From contig NZ_LR027880.1 of NCBI RefSeq assembly GCF_900537995.1, positions 1,062,001 to 1,126,000 on the forward strand: a stretch of DNA of 64,000 nt. The letters run 5' to 3'. Made by a program: the position numbers and the translations under genes. The notes under the pieces are model-generated. The model was not told the DNA's origin, did no database searches, and saw only the letters and a list, made by a program, of their open reading frames with translations. Below are positions 49,277 to 59,396 of this stretch, one piece after another. The first letter of the stretch is position 1. Every line of letters begins with the position of its first letter. Origin of the DNA: Roseburia intestinalis L1-82. GTDB taxonomy: Bacteria; Bacillota; Clostridia; Lachnospirales; Lachnospiraceae.

Positions 49277-50035
49277 ATGGAAATAAAGCGCGTAGGAGAA
49301 AATAAAATCAGATGTGCCTTGACCGAGGACGAGATCCGGAAGATGGGATTTGATATTGATGAGATCATTGGCAATGGAGAAGCAACACAGAAGTTTATGC
49401 GTGTTGTTTTAAAAATCGTGGAGGAACAGGAGAATATCAGCCTTGAAAATATTTCTCCGATGGTAAAAGCAGAGCTGCTTTCCGATCACAGCATGGCAAT
49501 CACATTTGGCGGAGATTCCGATCTGAGTTTTCAGCAGCTGATGGATGCGATTTCGGATCTGGTTGGGCAGATGACACCGGAGAAAATGCAGGAGTTTAGA
49601 AACCTGAGCAAAGAAGAACGTCAGGGAGTGTTAGACGCATTCTTAGACCAGAAGAAGGACACACAGGAACAGAGAGTAGCAGAAGAGAAACAGGAAAAAG
49701 AAAATAAAAAGAAGCCATCAAAACAACAGAAAGAGCTGAAAAAACGGCAGATGATCTGCGCACTCCGGTTCTTTAATTTGGATGAGGCATCACGCATGGG
49801 AAGAGCTTGTTTTGAGGAGATTTTTCCAAAGAGCAGCCTTTACCGGTTAGAGGGTGCATACTATCTGATCATGGACTTTTCGAAGTTCCCGAGGGACGAA
49901 ATGAGGGCGTTTGCATTCGGTGCAGTCGAGTACGATGCGGGCAGAATTTCAGAGATAGGACAAATTTCCTATATCCGTGAACACGGAGATTGTATTGTTA
50001 AAAAAGAGGCGCTGCAAACGCTGATGGCGTTGTAA
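49277..50035 (+). CDS. MecA-like adaptor protein
   Basis: 252 residues. N-terminal MecA part ('MEIKRVGENKIRCALTEDEIRKMGFDIDEIIGNGEATQKFMRVVLKIVEEQE'), a charged K/E linker (about 125-155), and C-terminal MecA domain ('MICALRFFNLDEASRMGRACFEEIFPKSSLYRLEGAYYLIMDFSKFP'). Adaptors of this type bring substrates to ClpCP. The domain order is normal for the family. Confidence 0.85.
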   Translation: MEIKRVGENKIRCALTEDEIRKMGFDIDEIIGNGEATQKFMRVVLKIVEEQENISLENISPMVKAELLSDHSMAITFGGDSDLSFQQLMDAISDLVGQMTPEKMQEFRNLSKEERQGVLDAFLDQKKDTQEQRVAEEKQEKENKKKPSKQQKELKKRQMICALRFFNLDEASRMGRACFEEIFPKSSLYRLEGAYYLIMDFSKFPRDEMRAFAFGAVEYDAGRISEIGQISYIREHGDCIVKKEALQTLMAL

Positions 50036-50256
50036 CAAATGAATAAAAGATAGTTTGTAAATAGGCAAAACAGGAAAATCCATCTTTAAAATTTGGTGAA
50101 ATTGCCGAACAAGTTGAGGTCCTAAATTTTACCAGATATGCTATTATGTCATAGGTGCGTGCACGGCATCTGGTTATACTTATGACAAAAGATCTATCAT
50201 ATTCAGGTAGGTCAGAGATGACAGTATAGAATAAGAGCAGGAGATGGAGAGGCGTT

Positions 50257-50439
50257 ATGAGCAGAGAGCAGCTTTTGGAACTCGAAGACATGAAAAGGGG
50301 ACTTTTAGTACAGGCATATCGCATGAAACAGGAGTGCCCGCATATGTCGCCAGTGGGATTAGAGCATGAAATGTATGTGGCTATTATGGCAGAGGTAAGA
50401 GATATTACAGCCAGAATACAAAGGTCTGCAGAAGCATAG
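50257..50439 (+). CDS. Small hypothetical protein
   Basis: 60 residues, helical: 'EQLLELEDMKRGLLVQAYRMKQECPHMSPVGLEHEMYVAIMAEVRDITARIQRSAEA'. RBS GGAGATGGAGAGGCGTT. Not recognised. The 220 bp in front holds no other gene; a TTGAGG / TATGCT pair with 17-bp spacing (50114-50142) may be its promoter. Confidence 0.6.
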   Translation: MSREQLLELEDMKRGLLVQAYRMKQECPHMSPVGLEHEMYVAIMAEVRDITARIQRSAEA

Positions 50440-50471
50440 CGGAACAAAAAAGTAAATATTGTATGAATGAT

Positions 50472-50525
50472 ACAAAAGAAGGATCAGTCAATGGAATGAG
50501 GTACGTTGGCTGATCCTTCTTTTGT
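50472..50525. terminator. Strong bidirectional terminator before the V-ATPase operon
   Basis: ACAAAAGAAGGATCAG (50472) pairs with CTGATCCTTCTTTTGT (50510), a 16-bp perfect stem with T-rich tail. Confidence 0.9.
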
Positions 50526-50581
50526 GTCGAAAAAAAGAGTCTGTTTTACATATTGACTGAAAAAATAGAGGAAATAATGCC

Positions 50582-50610
50582 TTGCTATCAGATTAAGAAA
50601 TGAATATAAT
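50582..50610 (+). promoter_or_regulatory. V-ATPase operon promoter
   Basis: TTGCTA (50582-50587), 17-bp spacer, TATAAT (50605-50610), 60 bp before the first start codon. Confidence 0.65.
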
Positions 50611-50670
50611 TAATATATCAGTAATTTTTGGGGAACGTAATAGACAGCAGAAAGGATACGGGGGTTATTC

Positions 50671-50982
50671 ATGAATGAGATCATTACGAAACTTGATGAG
50701 ATCGAAAAGAAGGCAGAGTCAATTCTGACGGAGGCAGCTGCAGAAAAAGAAAAGATGTTAAAACAGTTAGAATTTGATAAACGTGAGATGGATGGACGAT
50801 ATACTTCCATGAGACAAAAACAGGAAGAAGAGATAAAACAGCAGCTTTTATCCGAAGCTGAGACTAAAATTACACGGCAGAGAGAACATTATGAAGCGGC
50901 AAAAAGACGGTTAGAAGAGGATTTTGCGCAGAAGAAGGATTCTCTTGCGGAGGAGATTTTTGAGAGCATTATAAGTCCCTGA
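50671..50982 (+). CDS. V-type ATPase subunit G/H (peripheral stalk)
   Basis: 103 residues, almost wholly coiled coil: 'IITKLDEIEKKAESILTEAAAEKEKMLKQLEFDKREMDGRYTSM'. As first gene of the V-ATPase operon this fits NtpF/AhaH-type peripheral stalk subunits that pair with subunit E. RBS AAAGGATACGGGGG. Confidence 0.8.
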   Translation: MNEIITKLDEIEKKAESILTEAAAEKEKMLKQLEFDKREMDGRYTSMRQKQEEEIKQQLLSEAETKITRQREHYEAAKRRLEEDFAQKKDSLAEEIFESIISP

Positions 50983-51039
50983 TGTGTGCGTGGCGGGTGG
51001 CAGAGAAGAAAAAGCAGCGTGACGGAATGGGGGAAGAAG

Positions 51040-52074
51040 ATGGCAGGAGGACTGTTAGAGTACAGTGGTCTTGTGACAAAGACAAAAGCGATGCGTGCAA
51101 GACTGCTTGGTGCGGATGATTATACGGCAATTTCTGAATATGAGTCTGTGACAGACTTTATTGCTTTTTTGCGGGAGCAGCCTGCTTATGCGCCGGTATT
51201 TGAACGGCACGGGGAAGTGGCACACCGCGGTCAGGTGGAGGCGGTGATCCGGGATTCGCTGTATATGGATTACTGTAAGCTGTACCGGTTTTCCGGTGTA
51301 CAGCCAAGAAGAGCATTGCAGTTTGTGTTTTCACGCTATGAGATCAATGTGATAAAAAACTGTCTGCAGTCTGCGATGGAGGGAAACGGGCGGGAGATCA
51401 CCGTAAGCGGAGGATTTTTTGAACGGCATGCAGATTTTGACTTAAAAGCGGTGATGGCGGCAAACAGTGTGCAGGAGCTGATACAGGCGGTGACAGGAAC
51501 GGAATATGAAAGCCTGTTAAAGGAATTAGAATCTGCAGCAGAAAAGAGTTATGCAGATTATGCATTTGCACTTGATATTTATTATTATAAAAAAGTATGG
51601 AAAGAAATCACAAAGGTTTCCGATAAGGAGACAAGGCAGATCTTAGAACAGATTTTCGGGACAGAGATCGACTGGCAGAATCTGATGTGGATGTACCGTG
51701 CAAAGCGGTTTTATTCGATGGGAGAAGCGGATGTGAAAAAACACCAGATCCCGGTAAGCTACCGATTGAGATCTGCTGAGACGAAACGGCTTTTAGAGAC
51801 GGAAACTGCAGAGCAATTTGTGGAATTTGTCCGGCAGACCACATATTTTCGTGGAAAACAGGCGGTGCTAGAGCCGGAGGATGAACTGACGTGGGAGAGA
51901 GTCATGATAAGGACATATGAGAAAATATGCAAAAAGCATCCAATGTCCGTGGCACCGGTTCTGCGTTATCTGTATGAAAAAGAGCACGAGATCGATCTTT
52001 TAACGACGGCACTTGAAGGAATCCGTTACCGTATACCGCCGTATGAGATCCGTGATCTGATCTTTGCGATGTAA
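51040..52074 (+). CDS. V-type ATPase subunit C
   Basis: 344 residues from ATG 51040; a GTG at 50986 in frame would add 18 unconvincing residues. AC39-type pattern: 'YSGLVTKTKAMRARLLGADDYTAISEYESVTDFIAFLREQPAY', 'YDCKLYRF'-like region, 'KVWKEITKVSDKETRQILEQIFGTEIDWQNLMWMYRAKRFY', and the end 'IRYRIPPYEIRDLIF'. Links the central stalk to the membrane ring. Confidence 0.88.
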   Translation: MAGGLLEYSGLVTKTKAMRARLLGADDYTAISEYESVTDFIAFLREQPAYAPVFERHGEVAHRGQVEAVIRDSLYMDYCKLYRFSGVQPRRALQFVFSRYEINVIKNCLQSAMEGNGREITVSGGFFERHADFDLKAVMAANSVQELIQAVTGTEYESLLKELESAAEKSYADYAFALDIYYYKKVWKEITKVSDKETRQILEQIFGTEIDWQNLMWMYRAKRFYSMGEADVKKHQIPVSYRLRSAETKRLLETETAEQFVEFVRQTTYFRGKQAVLEPEDELTWERVMIRTYEKICKKHPMSVAPVLRYLYEKEHEIDLLTTALEGIRYRIPPYEIRDLIFAM

Positions 52075-52125
52075 GTATAAGAATCATTGCGGTAGACACT
52101 GTGATGATGGGATGGAGGGGTGCAA

Positions 52126-54063
52126 GTGGTAGAGAAAATGAAGCTGCTTCATATCACCGGGCCGAAATATGATATCGACCGTGTGATGGAGCAGTACCTG
52201 AGCAGATATGAGATACATTTTGAAAATGCCGCATCCGGATTTGGTATATCCGGTCATGTGAGACCGTTTGCAGAGACAAATATCTACAAGGATGCATGCA
52301 CAAAGGCACAGGCGTTGTGGGAACACTTAAAGGACGAGCCCGGTGGGGCAGCAGACTATGCCATGCCGGTAAAAATGGAGCCAGCGGAAGCGGAAAAAGT
52401 GGTGGAAGCGGCATACCGGCTGACAGATGAGATCGTGAAACGGCAGGAGGAAATGCGGAAGGAACGAATGGAGAATCAGAGCCTGATGGATCAGATCGCA
52501 CCGTTTCGGCGGCTTGATTACGAATTTAAAAAAATTCTGGAATTTCAGTTTATCGCATTCCGTTTTGGAAGAATCGCAAGAGAGCATTATCAGAAACTCG
52601 AACGCTATATCCATGATACCGATCATGTATTATTTTATGAATGTGACAGTGACGAGGCATATGTGTGGGGCGGCTATTTTGTGCCAAGAGTCTACGCAAA
52701 AGAAGTAGATGCGGTGTGTCTGTCGTTTCATTTTGAGCGCATCTATATACCGGATTCTTTTGATGGAACACCGGAGAGTGCTTATCAGGAGGCATTGCAG
52801 AAAAAACAGGCATATGACGAGGAAGAGCAGAAGTTAAAAAAGCAGCTTCATGATACCTTGGAAAAACATGCCGGAAAGATCACGGGTGCATGTGCCGCAT
52901 TAGAGCATTACTGCAACAATTTTGATGTGCGTAAGTTTGCAGTCTGCACGACACCCGGAAGAAAGCCGGGAGAGCAGACCGAATACTACATTTTATATGG
53001 ATGGATGAGCGCAGATGATGCCAGAAAATTAGAAAAAGAGACGGCGGAAGATTCAAAGATCCATGTGATGGAGGAGGATGTGGAGGAGCATATGTCCGTC
53101 AGTCCGCCGACAAAATTAAAGAATCCTGCGCTGTTTAAGCCGTTTGAGATGTTTGTGGAAATGTACGGACTTCCGGCATACCAGGAGATGGATCCAACCA
53201 TATTTATTGCGCTTACCTACACGCTGATGTTCGGGATCATGTTCGGGGATGTCGGGCAGGGACTGTGCCTTTTGATCGGAGGATTTGTTTTTTACCGGAT
53301 CAGGCACATGAACCTTGGAGCAATTCTATCGTTAGCAGGCATCTGGTCTACGGTATTCGGTTTTATGTATGGCAGCGTGTTTGGATTCGAGGATATCTTA
53401 AAGCCCGTGTGGATGCGTCCGATGGATAACATTATGACGACACTGATGTTAGCGATCGGATTTGGAATGTTTCTGATCCTGGCTGCGATGGTCTTAAATA
53501 TCATCAATGCCGTGCGTGCGAAAGATGTGGGACGGATTCTTTTTAGTCCGAGCGGAGTCGCGGGTATTTTGTGTTACGGATGTGCGGTTTTATGCATTGT
53601 ACTTTATGCATTTGAAAAACCGGTTCCGGCTACTGGCATTCTTGCTGTTTTTGTCGGAGTGCCGCTCATTGCAATCCTTTTGAAAGAACCGCTTACAAAT
53701 CTGCTTGAACGAAAGAAAAAGCTGTTTCCGGAAGGCGAGAGCAAGGCGATGTTTTTTGTGGAATCTCTCGTGGAATTGTTTGATGTGGTATTAAGTTATG
53801 CGACGAACAGTATATCCTTTGTCCGTGTCGGAGCGTTTGCGCTCAGTCATGCGGGCATGATGGGAGTGGTGCTGACGCTCGCCGGATATGAGAGTGGTTC
53901 GCCGAACTGGATCGTTGTGGTACTTGGAAATATCGTCGTGACAGGTCTTGAGGGACTCGTCGTAGGGATCCAGGTATTAAGACTTGAATATTATGAGATG
54001 TTCAGCCGTTTTTATCAGGGAACCGGAAAGCCGTTTGTGGCATTTTCCGGAAACAGGAAATAG
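52126..54063 (+). CDS. V-type ATPase subunit I (membrane stator)
   Basis: 645 residues from GTG 52126, after GGAGGGG; GTG 52120 and ATG 52138 are alternatives. N-terminal half is cytosolic and coiled. C-terminal half (about 370-640) has seven or eight membrane spans ('LTYTLMFGIMFGDVGQGLCLLIGGFVFY', 'GMFLILAAMVLNIINAV', 'NSISFVRVGAFALSHAGMMGVVLTLAGY', 'GLEGLVVGIQVLRLEYYEMFSRFYQGTGKPF'), with the conserved Arg in 'FVRVGAFALSHA'. Forms the ion half-channels. Confidence 0.95.
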   Translation: MVEKMKLLHITGPKYDIDRVMEQYLSRYEIHFENAASGFGISGHVRPFAETNIYKDACTKAQALWEHLKDEPGGAADYAMPVKMEPAEAEKVVEAAYRLTDEIVKRQEEMRKERMENQSLMDQIAPFRRLDYEFKKILEFQFIAFRFGRIAREHYQKLERYIHDTDHVLFYECDSDEAYVWGGYFVPRVYAKEVDAVCLSFHFERIYIPDSFDGTPESAYQEALQKKQAYDEEEQKLKKQLHDTLEKHAGKITGACAALEHYCNNFDVRKFAVCTTPGRKPGEQTEYYILYGWMSADDARKLEKETAEDSKIHVMEEDVEEHMSVSPPTKLKNPALFKPFEMFVEMYGLPAYQEMDPTIFIALTYTLMFGIMFGDVGQGLCLLIGGFVFYRIRHMNLGAILSLAGIWSTVFGFMYGSVFGFEDILKPVWMRPMDNIMTTLMLAIGFGMFLILAAMVLNIINAVRAKDVGRILFSPSGVAGILCYGCAVLCIVLYAFEKPVPATGILAVFVGVPLIAILLKEPLTNLLERKKKLFPEGESKAMFFVESLVELFDVVLSYATNSISFVRVGAFALSHAGMMGVVLTLAGYESGSPNWIVVVLGNIVVTGLEGLVVGIQVLRLEYYEMFSRFYQGTGKPFVAFSGNRK

Positions 54064-54077
54064 GAGGAGAAAAAGAT

Positions 54078-54491
54078 ATGGCAGCAAAAATAACACTGGT
54101 GGCAATTTTAATTTTCAGTATGGTGATCCCTTTTCTGGGATATGTGCTCGGAAACAGGAAAGAGAAAAGTTTTAAGGCATCTCTTGCGGTAAATTTGGTT
54201 CTGTTTTTCGGAACAGTTGTGGTGGCAGATATGCTGCTTTTCAGCGGGCATATCTATGCAGCATCCGATACCGCGGCATCCGCAGCAGAGGGATGGAGAT
54301 ACATGGCGGCAGCACTGTCAACCGGACTTTCCTGTATCGGTGCCGGTGTAGCAGTTGCGAGTGCGGCATCCGCAGCAATCGGAGCACTGAGCGAGGATTC
54401 AAGTATTATGGGTAAGGCGCTGATCTTCGTTGCGCTGGCAGAATCTATCGCATTGTATGGACTTTTGATCTCATTTTCCATTCTGGGATAA
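54078..54491 (+). CDS. V-type ATPase subunit K (c-ring proteolipid)
   Basis: 137 residues, four spans. The C-terminal pair carries 'LSCIGAGVAVASAASAAIGALSED' and 'ALAESIALYGLLI' with the ion-binding Glu. The first pair is not a recognisable duplicate and has no Glu. The Gln that helps bind sodium in the first helix of sodium-type c subunits is replaced by Ala, so ion choice cannot be read from it. RBS AGGAGGAGAAAAAGAT. Confidence 0.9.
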   Translation: MAAKITLVAILIFSMVIPFLGYVLGNRKEKSFKASLAVNLVLFFGTVVVADMLLFSGHIYAASDTAASAAEGWRYMAAALSTGLSCIGAGVAVASAASAAIGALSEDSSIMGKALIFVALAESIALYGLLISFSILG

Positions 54492-54518
54492 AAGAGACGG
54501 GAAGGATGGCGGATTTCC

Positions 54519-54827
54519 ATGAGGATGTATTTGATCAGCGACAATATAGACACATACACGGGGATGCGGCTTTCCGGTGTTGATGGTGTGGTCGTGCATG
54601 AGAGAGAAGAACTTGAAGAAGCGCTTTCCTTTGTGACGGGACAGCCGGATATCGGGATCGTACTGCTGACAGAAAAACTCGGCAGGGATTTTCCGGAACT
54701 GGTAAATGATTTAAAACTGAGCCGGAGGACGCCGCTGTTTGTGGAGATCCCGGACAGGCATGGAAGCGGCAGAAGCAAGAATTTTATTACGGATTATGTC
54801 AGTCAGGCAATCGGGCTGAAACTGTAA
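54519..54827 (+). CDS. V-type ATPase subunit F
   Basis: 102 residues. ATP-synt_F pattern: 'MYLISDNIDTYTGMRLSGVDGVVV', 'DIGIVLLTEKLGRDFPELVNDL...TPLFVEIPDRHGSGR'. Central stalk component with subunit D. The ATG at 54519 is followed by a second ATG two codons on; either may start. Confidence 0.88.
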   Translation: MRMYLISDNIDTYTGMRLSGVDGVVVHEREELEEALSFVTGQPDIGIVLLTEKLGRDFPELVNDLKLSRRTPLFVEIPDRHGSGRSKNFITDYVSQAIGLKL

Positions 54828-54842
54828 ACGGGGGATGGATGC

Positions 54843-55409
54843 ATGGAGATCAATGAAAAACTGGAAGTTTTTTTTGGAGCTGCGATCGGTGCTGCAAACA
54901 GCCAGAGCGAGTCGATGCTCGATGAGCAGAAAAATATTTATCAGTCGGCAATGGAAGAACATGAGCAGTCCTGCCGTGATGCACTTAAAAGCTCAAGACG
55001 CATTTTCTTAGAAAAACAGAAAAAAGAAGTAAACCGCAGGAATGCAGAGCAGACAATGGCGTGGAAAAAGGATTATCAGGCGCTCAAAGAGCAGAAGACG
55101 GAAGAATTGTTTGAGATGGTGAAGGAAAAGCTTTTATCGTACCGCCGGACGGATGCGTATGAAGCATTTCTGCTTGCACAGATAGGTAAGGCAAAAGAAT
55201 TTGCACAGGGAGAGGATCTGACCGTATTTATCAGTCCCTCAGATCAGGAGAGACAGGCCGTCCTTGAAGAGAAGAGCGGATGCAGGGTAGAGATCGCTGA
55301 GGATGAGTTTTCCGGCGGCATGCGGGCAGTCATTCCGGCAAAGAACGTTCTGATCGACGAATCATTTGCAGAGAGAATGAAACATGCGGGAGAGATATGC
55401 TGGATATGA
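54843..55409 (+). CDS. V-type ATPase subunit E
   Basis: 188 residues. N-terminal coiled coil ('YQSAMEEHEQSCRDALKSSRRIFLEKQKKEVNRRNAEQTMAWKKDYQALKEQKTEELFEMV') and C-terminal globular part ('EDEFSGGMRAVIPAKNVLIDESFAERMKHAGE'). Pairs with the first gene's product in the peripheral stalk. Confidence 0.85.
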   Translation: MEINEKLEVFFGAAIGAANSQSESMLDEQKNIYQSAMEEHEQSCRDALKSSRRIFLEKQKKEVNRRNAEQTMAWKKDYQALKEQKTEELFEMVKEKLLSYRRTDAYEAFLLAQIGKAKEFAQGEDLTVFISPSDQERQAVLEEKSGCRVEIAEDEFSGGMRAVIPAKNVLIDESFAERMKHAGEICWI

Positions 55410-55471
55410 TGTAAAACTGTTATGTGCCGGGAGACAGCACAAAAACAGAGAGCAGTTTGAGAGGATCAGAT

Positions 55472-57238
55472 ATGGGTATAACAGGAAAGATATACGGGAT
55501 CAACGGACCGGTTATCACGATACAGGGAAATCTTGGTTATAAAATGAATGAGATGGTATATGTCGGAGAGCACCGTTTAGTCGGGGAAGTAATCCGGCTG
55601 TCGAAGGAAAAGACGACCATCCAGGTATATGAGGAGACATCCGGATTAAAGCCGGGTGAGGAAGTGGCCGGTGCGGGCTGCGCCATCAGTGTAAAATTAG
55701 CTCCCGGAATTTTAAATAACATCTTTGATGGTATTGAACGTCCACTGCAAAAAATCGCAGAAAAAAGCGGAGCGTTTATCCCAACGGGAGCGCAGGCAGA
55801 TGCACTGGATCGGGAGAAATTATGGGAGACGCATATCACCGTACAGGAAGGTGACGAGGTGGCAGGGGGTTCTATCATAGCGGAGGTGCCGGAGACAAAG
55901 TCGATCGTACACCGTGTGATGCTTCCGCCCGGAGTATCCGGAACAGTGACGGCGGTAAAACCGGATGGAGATTATACGATCTGTGATGAGATCGTAACGA
56001 TACGCACTACAGACGGCGGTACAAAGGCACTTACCATGACACAGGAGTGGCCGATCCGCAAACCGCGTCCGGTTAAAGACCGGTATCCGGCAGACCGGCC
56101 GCTTGTGACCGGACAGCGTATCTTAGATACACTTTTCCCGATCGCAAAGGGCGGCACGGCGGCATTGCCGGGAGGATTTGGTACCGGAAAAACGATGACG
56201 CAGCACCAGCTTGCAAAATGGTGTGATGCGGACATTATCATTTATATCGGCTGTGGGGAACGTGGAAATGAGATGACCAATGTTTTGGAGGAATTTGGAG
56301 AATTAAATGATCCAAAGACCGGCAATCTTCTGATGGACCGCACCACGCTGATCGCAAATACTTCGAACATGCCGGTGGCGGCGCGTGAGGCGAGCATTTA
56401 TACCGGCATCACGTTAGCGGAATACTACCGCGACATGGGTTATCATGTAGCAATCATGGCAGATTCCACGTCGCGCTGGGCAGAGGCATTAAGAGAGCTC
56501 TCCGGAAGGCTTGAGGAGATGCCGGCGGAGGAAGGTTTCCCTGCATATCTGGCATCGAGGCTTTCGGCATTTTATGAGCGCGCCGGGTATGTGCAGAATT
56601 TAAACGGTTCGGATGGCAGTGTGACGATCATCGGGGCGGTGTCCCCGCAGGGAGGCGATTTTTCGGAGCCTGTCACACAGAATACCAAGCGCTTTGTTCG
56701 CTGTTTCCTTGCACTGGACAAATCACTTGCCTATGCAAGACATTATCCTGCGATCAACTGGCTGACCAGTTATTCAGAGTATATTCCTGATCTGACGGCA
56801 TGGTATGAGACGAATGTTGGCCCGACATTCGTGCAGTGTCGGAATGAGATCTTGAATCTTCTGACGATGGAAAATCGTCTGAATGAGATCGTAAAGCTGA
56901 TTGGAAGTGATGTGCTTCCGGACGATCAGAAGCTGGTGCTTGAGATTGCGCGTGTGATCCGGCTTGGATTTTTGCAGCAGAATGCATTCCACAAAGAGGA
57001 CACCTATGTGCCGATGGAAAAACAGCTTCGCATGATGGAGATCATCCTTCATCTTTACGACCGCTGCAAGGCACTGATCGACCGGAACATGCCGATGGCG
57101 CTTCTTCGGGAAAGTGATATATTTGAGAAGATCATTTCCATTAAATATGATGTGGCAAATGACAAACTAGAGCAGCTAAACCTGTATGATGATAAGATCG
57201 AAGAATTTTATCAGCATCTGATGGCGGAAAATGCGTAA
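55472..57238 (+). CDS. V-type ATPase catalytic subunit A
   Basis: 588 residues from ATG 55472 (GAGAGGATCAGAT upstream); a frame 16 codons longer exists. Starts 'GITGKIYGINGPVITIQGNLGYKMNEMVYVG'. Walker A 'GGFGTGKTM', Walker B region 'YHVAIMADSTSRWAEALRELSGRLEEMPAEEGFPAYL', plus the non-homologous region of A-type subunits ('VHRVMLPPGVSGTVTAVKPDG'). Hydrolyses or makes ATP. Confidence 0.97.
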   Translation: MGITGKIYGINGPVITIQGNLGYKMNEMVYVGEHRLVGEVIRLSKEKTTIQVYEETSGLKPGEEVAGAGCAISVKLAPGILNNIFDGIERPLQKIAEKSGAFIPTGAQADALDREKLWETHITVQEGDEVAGGSIIAEVPETKSIVHRVMLPPGVSGTVTAVKPDGDYTICDEIVTIRTTDGGTKALTMTQEWPIRKPRPVKDRYPADRPLVTGQRILDTLFPIAKGGTAALPGGFGTGKTMTQHQLAKWCDADIIIYIGCGERGNEMTNVLEEFGELNDPKTGNLLMDRTTLIANTSNMPVAAREASIYTGITLAEYYRDMGYHVAIMADSTSRWAEALRELSGRLEEMPAEEGFPAYLASRLSAFYERAGYVQNLNGSDGSVTIIGAVSPQGGDFSEPVTQNTKRFVRCFLALDKSLAYARHYPAINWLTSYSEYIPDLTAWYETNVGPTFVQCRNEILNLLTMENRLNEIVKLIGSDVLPDDQKLVLEIARVIRLGFLQQNAFHKEDTYVPMEKQLRMMEIILHLYDRCKALIDRNMPMALLRESDIFEKIISIKYDVANDKLEQLNLYDDKIEEFYQHLMAENA

Positions 57239-57303
57239 GGGGCGGTTGAACACAAAAATGTAGATTCGTGTGAAGAATAAGCTGCTCAGAAATGAGGATT
57301 GAT

Positions 57304-58680
57304 ATGGCGATTGAGTATCTTGGACTGAGTGAGATCAATGGACCACTGGTTGCAGTAGAAGGTGTAAGAGGCGCTTTCTATGATGAGATCGTGGAGTTGG
57401 TCGTGGAAGGAAAACAGAAAAAATTAGGGCGCATCGTGGAGATCAATAATGACTATGCGGTCGTTCAGGTGTTTGAGAGCACGGAGGAGATGTCCCTTTT
57501 AAATACGCATGCAAGGTTAACAGGCAGACCGCTGTGTGTGGGGCTGTCGGAGGAAATCTTAGGAAGAACATTCAACGGTCTGGGGCAGCCGATCGACGGG
57601 CTCGGCGCGGTGCACGCCGAGGTTGTGCGTGACGTCAACGGACAGCCGATGAATCCGTGCAGCAGGGAATATCCGAGAAACTATATCAGAACCGGTATCT
57701 CTGCGATCGATGGACTGACGACTTTGATCCGTGGACAGAAACTGCCGATCTTTTCAGGCAACGGTCTGCCGCATGATGAGCTTGCAGCCCAGATTGTGGA
57801 ACAGGCCAGTCTTGGGGATGGCGAAAACGAGGACGAACCGTTTGCAGTCGTGTTTGCCGCGATGGGAGTCAAATATGATGTGGCGGAGTATTTTAAGCGC
57901 CGTTTTGCAGAATGTGGTGTAAGTGACCATGTTGCGATGTTTTTAAATCTCTCCAATGATCCGGTTGCAGAGCGTCTGATCACGCCGAAGGTAGCGCTGA
58001 CAGCCGCCGAGTATCTCGCGTTTGAGAAAAATATGCATATCCTTGTAATACTGACCGATATGACTTCGTTTGCAGAGGCGATGCGTGAAGTTTCGGCGCA
58101 GAAGGGAGAGATCCCAAGCAGGAAAGGCTATCCGGGATATCTGTACAGTGAGTTTGCAGCACTTTATGAGAGAGCCGGGATCGTAAACGGTGCATCCGGT
58201 TCCGTCACACAGATTCCGATCCTGACAATGCCGAATGACGATATCACACATCCGATCCCGGATCTTACCGGATATATCACCGAGGGGCAGATCGTACTGG
58301 AACGTTCCCTTCACCAGAAAAATATTTATCCTCCGATCAATGTACTGCCGTCACTGTCGCGTCTGATGAAGGACGGTATCGGTGAAAAATATACCAGGGA
58401 AGACCATCAGGATCTTGCAAACCAGCTCTTTTCCTCCTATGCCCGTGTCGGCGAGGCGAGAGATCTTGCGAGTGTCATCGGCGAGGACGAGCTTTCTGAT
58501 ACCGATAAACAGTATCTGAAATTTGGTACAGCTTTTGAAAAAGAATTTATCGGGCAGGGAAAAGACGAAAACCGTTCGATGGCGGAAACGCTGGATATCG
58601 GCTGGCGGCTGCTGCATATCCTGCCGCGTGGAGAATTAGACCGTATTGATACAAAAATTCTTGAAAAGTACTGGGATTAG
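57304..58680 (+). CDS. V-type ATPase subunit B
   Basis: 458 residues from ATG 57304, which has GAGGATTGAT in front. '[28 protein letters not shown]', '[15 protein letters not shown]', degenerate P-loop '[23 protein letters not shown]' as in all B subunits, '[38 protein letters not shown]'. Non-catalytic nucleotide-binding partner of A. Confidence 0.97.
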   Translation: MAIEYLGLSEINGPLVAVEGVRGAFYDEIVELVVEGKQKKLGRIVEINNDYAVVQVFESTEEMSLLNTHARLTGRPLCVGLSEEILGRTFNGLGQPIDGLGAVHAEVVRDVNGQPMNPCSREYPRNYIRTGISAIDGLTTLIRGQKLPIFSGNGLPHDELAAQIVEQASLGDGENEDEPFAVVFAAMGVKYDVAEYFKRRFAECGVSDHVAMFLNLSNDPVAERLITPKVALTAAEYLAFEKNMHILVILTDMTSFAEAMREVSAQKGEIPSRKGYPGYLYSEFAALYERAGIVNGASGSVTQIPILTMPNDDITHPIPDLTGYITEGQIVLERSLHQKNIYPPINVLPSLSRLMKDGIGEKYTREDHQDLANQLFSSYARVGEARDLASVIGEDELSDTDKQYLKFGTAFEKEFIGQGKDENRSMAETLDIGWRLLHILPRGELDRIDTKILEKYWD

Positions 58681-58693
58681 GAGGGGATGACGC

Positions 58694-59335
58694 ATGGATC
58701 CGAATACGTTTCCGACGAAGGGAAACCTCATATTGGCAAAAAATGCGCTCGCATTGTCAAAACAGGGATTTGACCTGATGGATAAAAAAAGAAATATCCT
58801 GATCCGGGAACTGATGGAGTTGATCTCAGAGGCTTCGGATATCCAGAACCAGATCGATGAGACATTTTCCAATGCCTACCAGGCACTGCAGAAAGCCAAT
58901 ATCCAGATGGGAATCCATCAGGTAGAACAGATTGCAAAAGCGGTTCCGGTGGAAAACTCCATCCGTATCAAACGTCGCAGTGTCATGGGGACGGAGATCC
59001 CGAAAGTAGAGTATGAAAAAAAGAAACAGGTGCCGGCGTATTCTTTTTATCATACAAGGATGTCATTAGATGAAGCGTGCCAGCAGTTTGAAAAGGTAAA
59101 AGAATTAACGATCCACCTTGCGGAGATCGAAAACTCTGCATACCGCCTTGCCTATAATATCAAAAAGACGCAGAAACGCGCGAATGCACTCTCGAACATT
59201 ACAATTCCGAAGTATGAAAAACTGTCGCGTGAGATACAGGATTATCTGGAGGAAAAAGAGAGGGAAGAGTTCACAAGACAGAAAGTTGTAAAGAAAAACC
59301 GGATGAAAAATGCAGGTTCCGGGATGATGTCATAA
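58694..59335 (+). CDS. V-type ATPase subunit D (central shaft)
   Basis: 213 residues. 'FPTKGNLILAKNALALSKQGFDLMDKKRNILIRELMELI' is the conserved N-terminal helix of the shaft; the C-terminal helix ends 'RANALSNITIPKYEKLSREIQDYLEEKEREEFTRQKVVK'. RBS AGGAGGGGATGACGC. Last gene of the operon. Confidence 0.95.
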   Translation: MDPNTFPTKGNLILAKNALALSKQGFDLMDKKRNILIRELMELISEASDIQNQIDETFSNAYQALQKANIQMGIHQVEQIAKAVPVENSIRIKRRSVMGTEIPKVEYEKKKQVPAYSFYHTRMSLDEACQQFEKVKELTIHLAEIENSAYRLAYNIKKTQKRANALSNITIPKYEKLSREIQDYLEEKEREEFTRQKVVKKNRMKNAGSGMMS

Positions 59336-59357
59336 GAATAATGAATGAAAAATAAGA

Positions 59358-59396
59358 AAGCCGAAAGCGGAATGAAGTGTCGCTTTCGGCTTTTAT
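59358..59396 (+). terminator. Terminator of the V-ATPase operon
   Basis: AAGCCGAAAGCG...CGCTTTCGGCTTTT; followed at once by the dispersed repeat. Confidence 0.9.

Noticed and set aside
50986..51039. Longer start of V-ATPase subunit C at GTG 50986
   Set aside because: The extra 18 residues (RGGWQRRKSSV...) are not like the family; ATG 51040 begins the conserved part.
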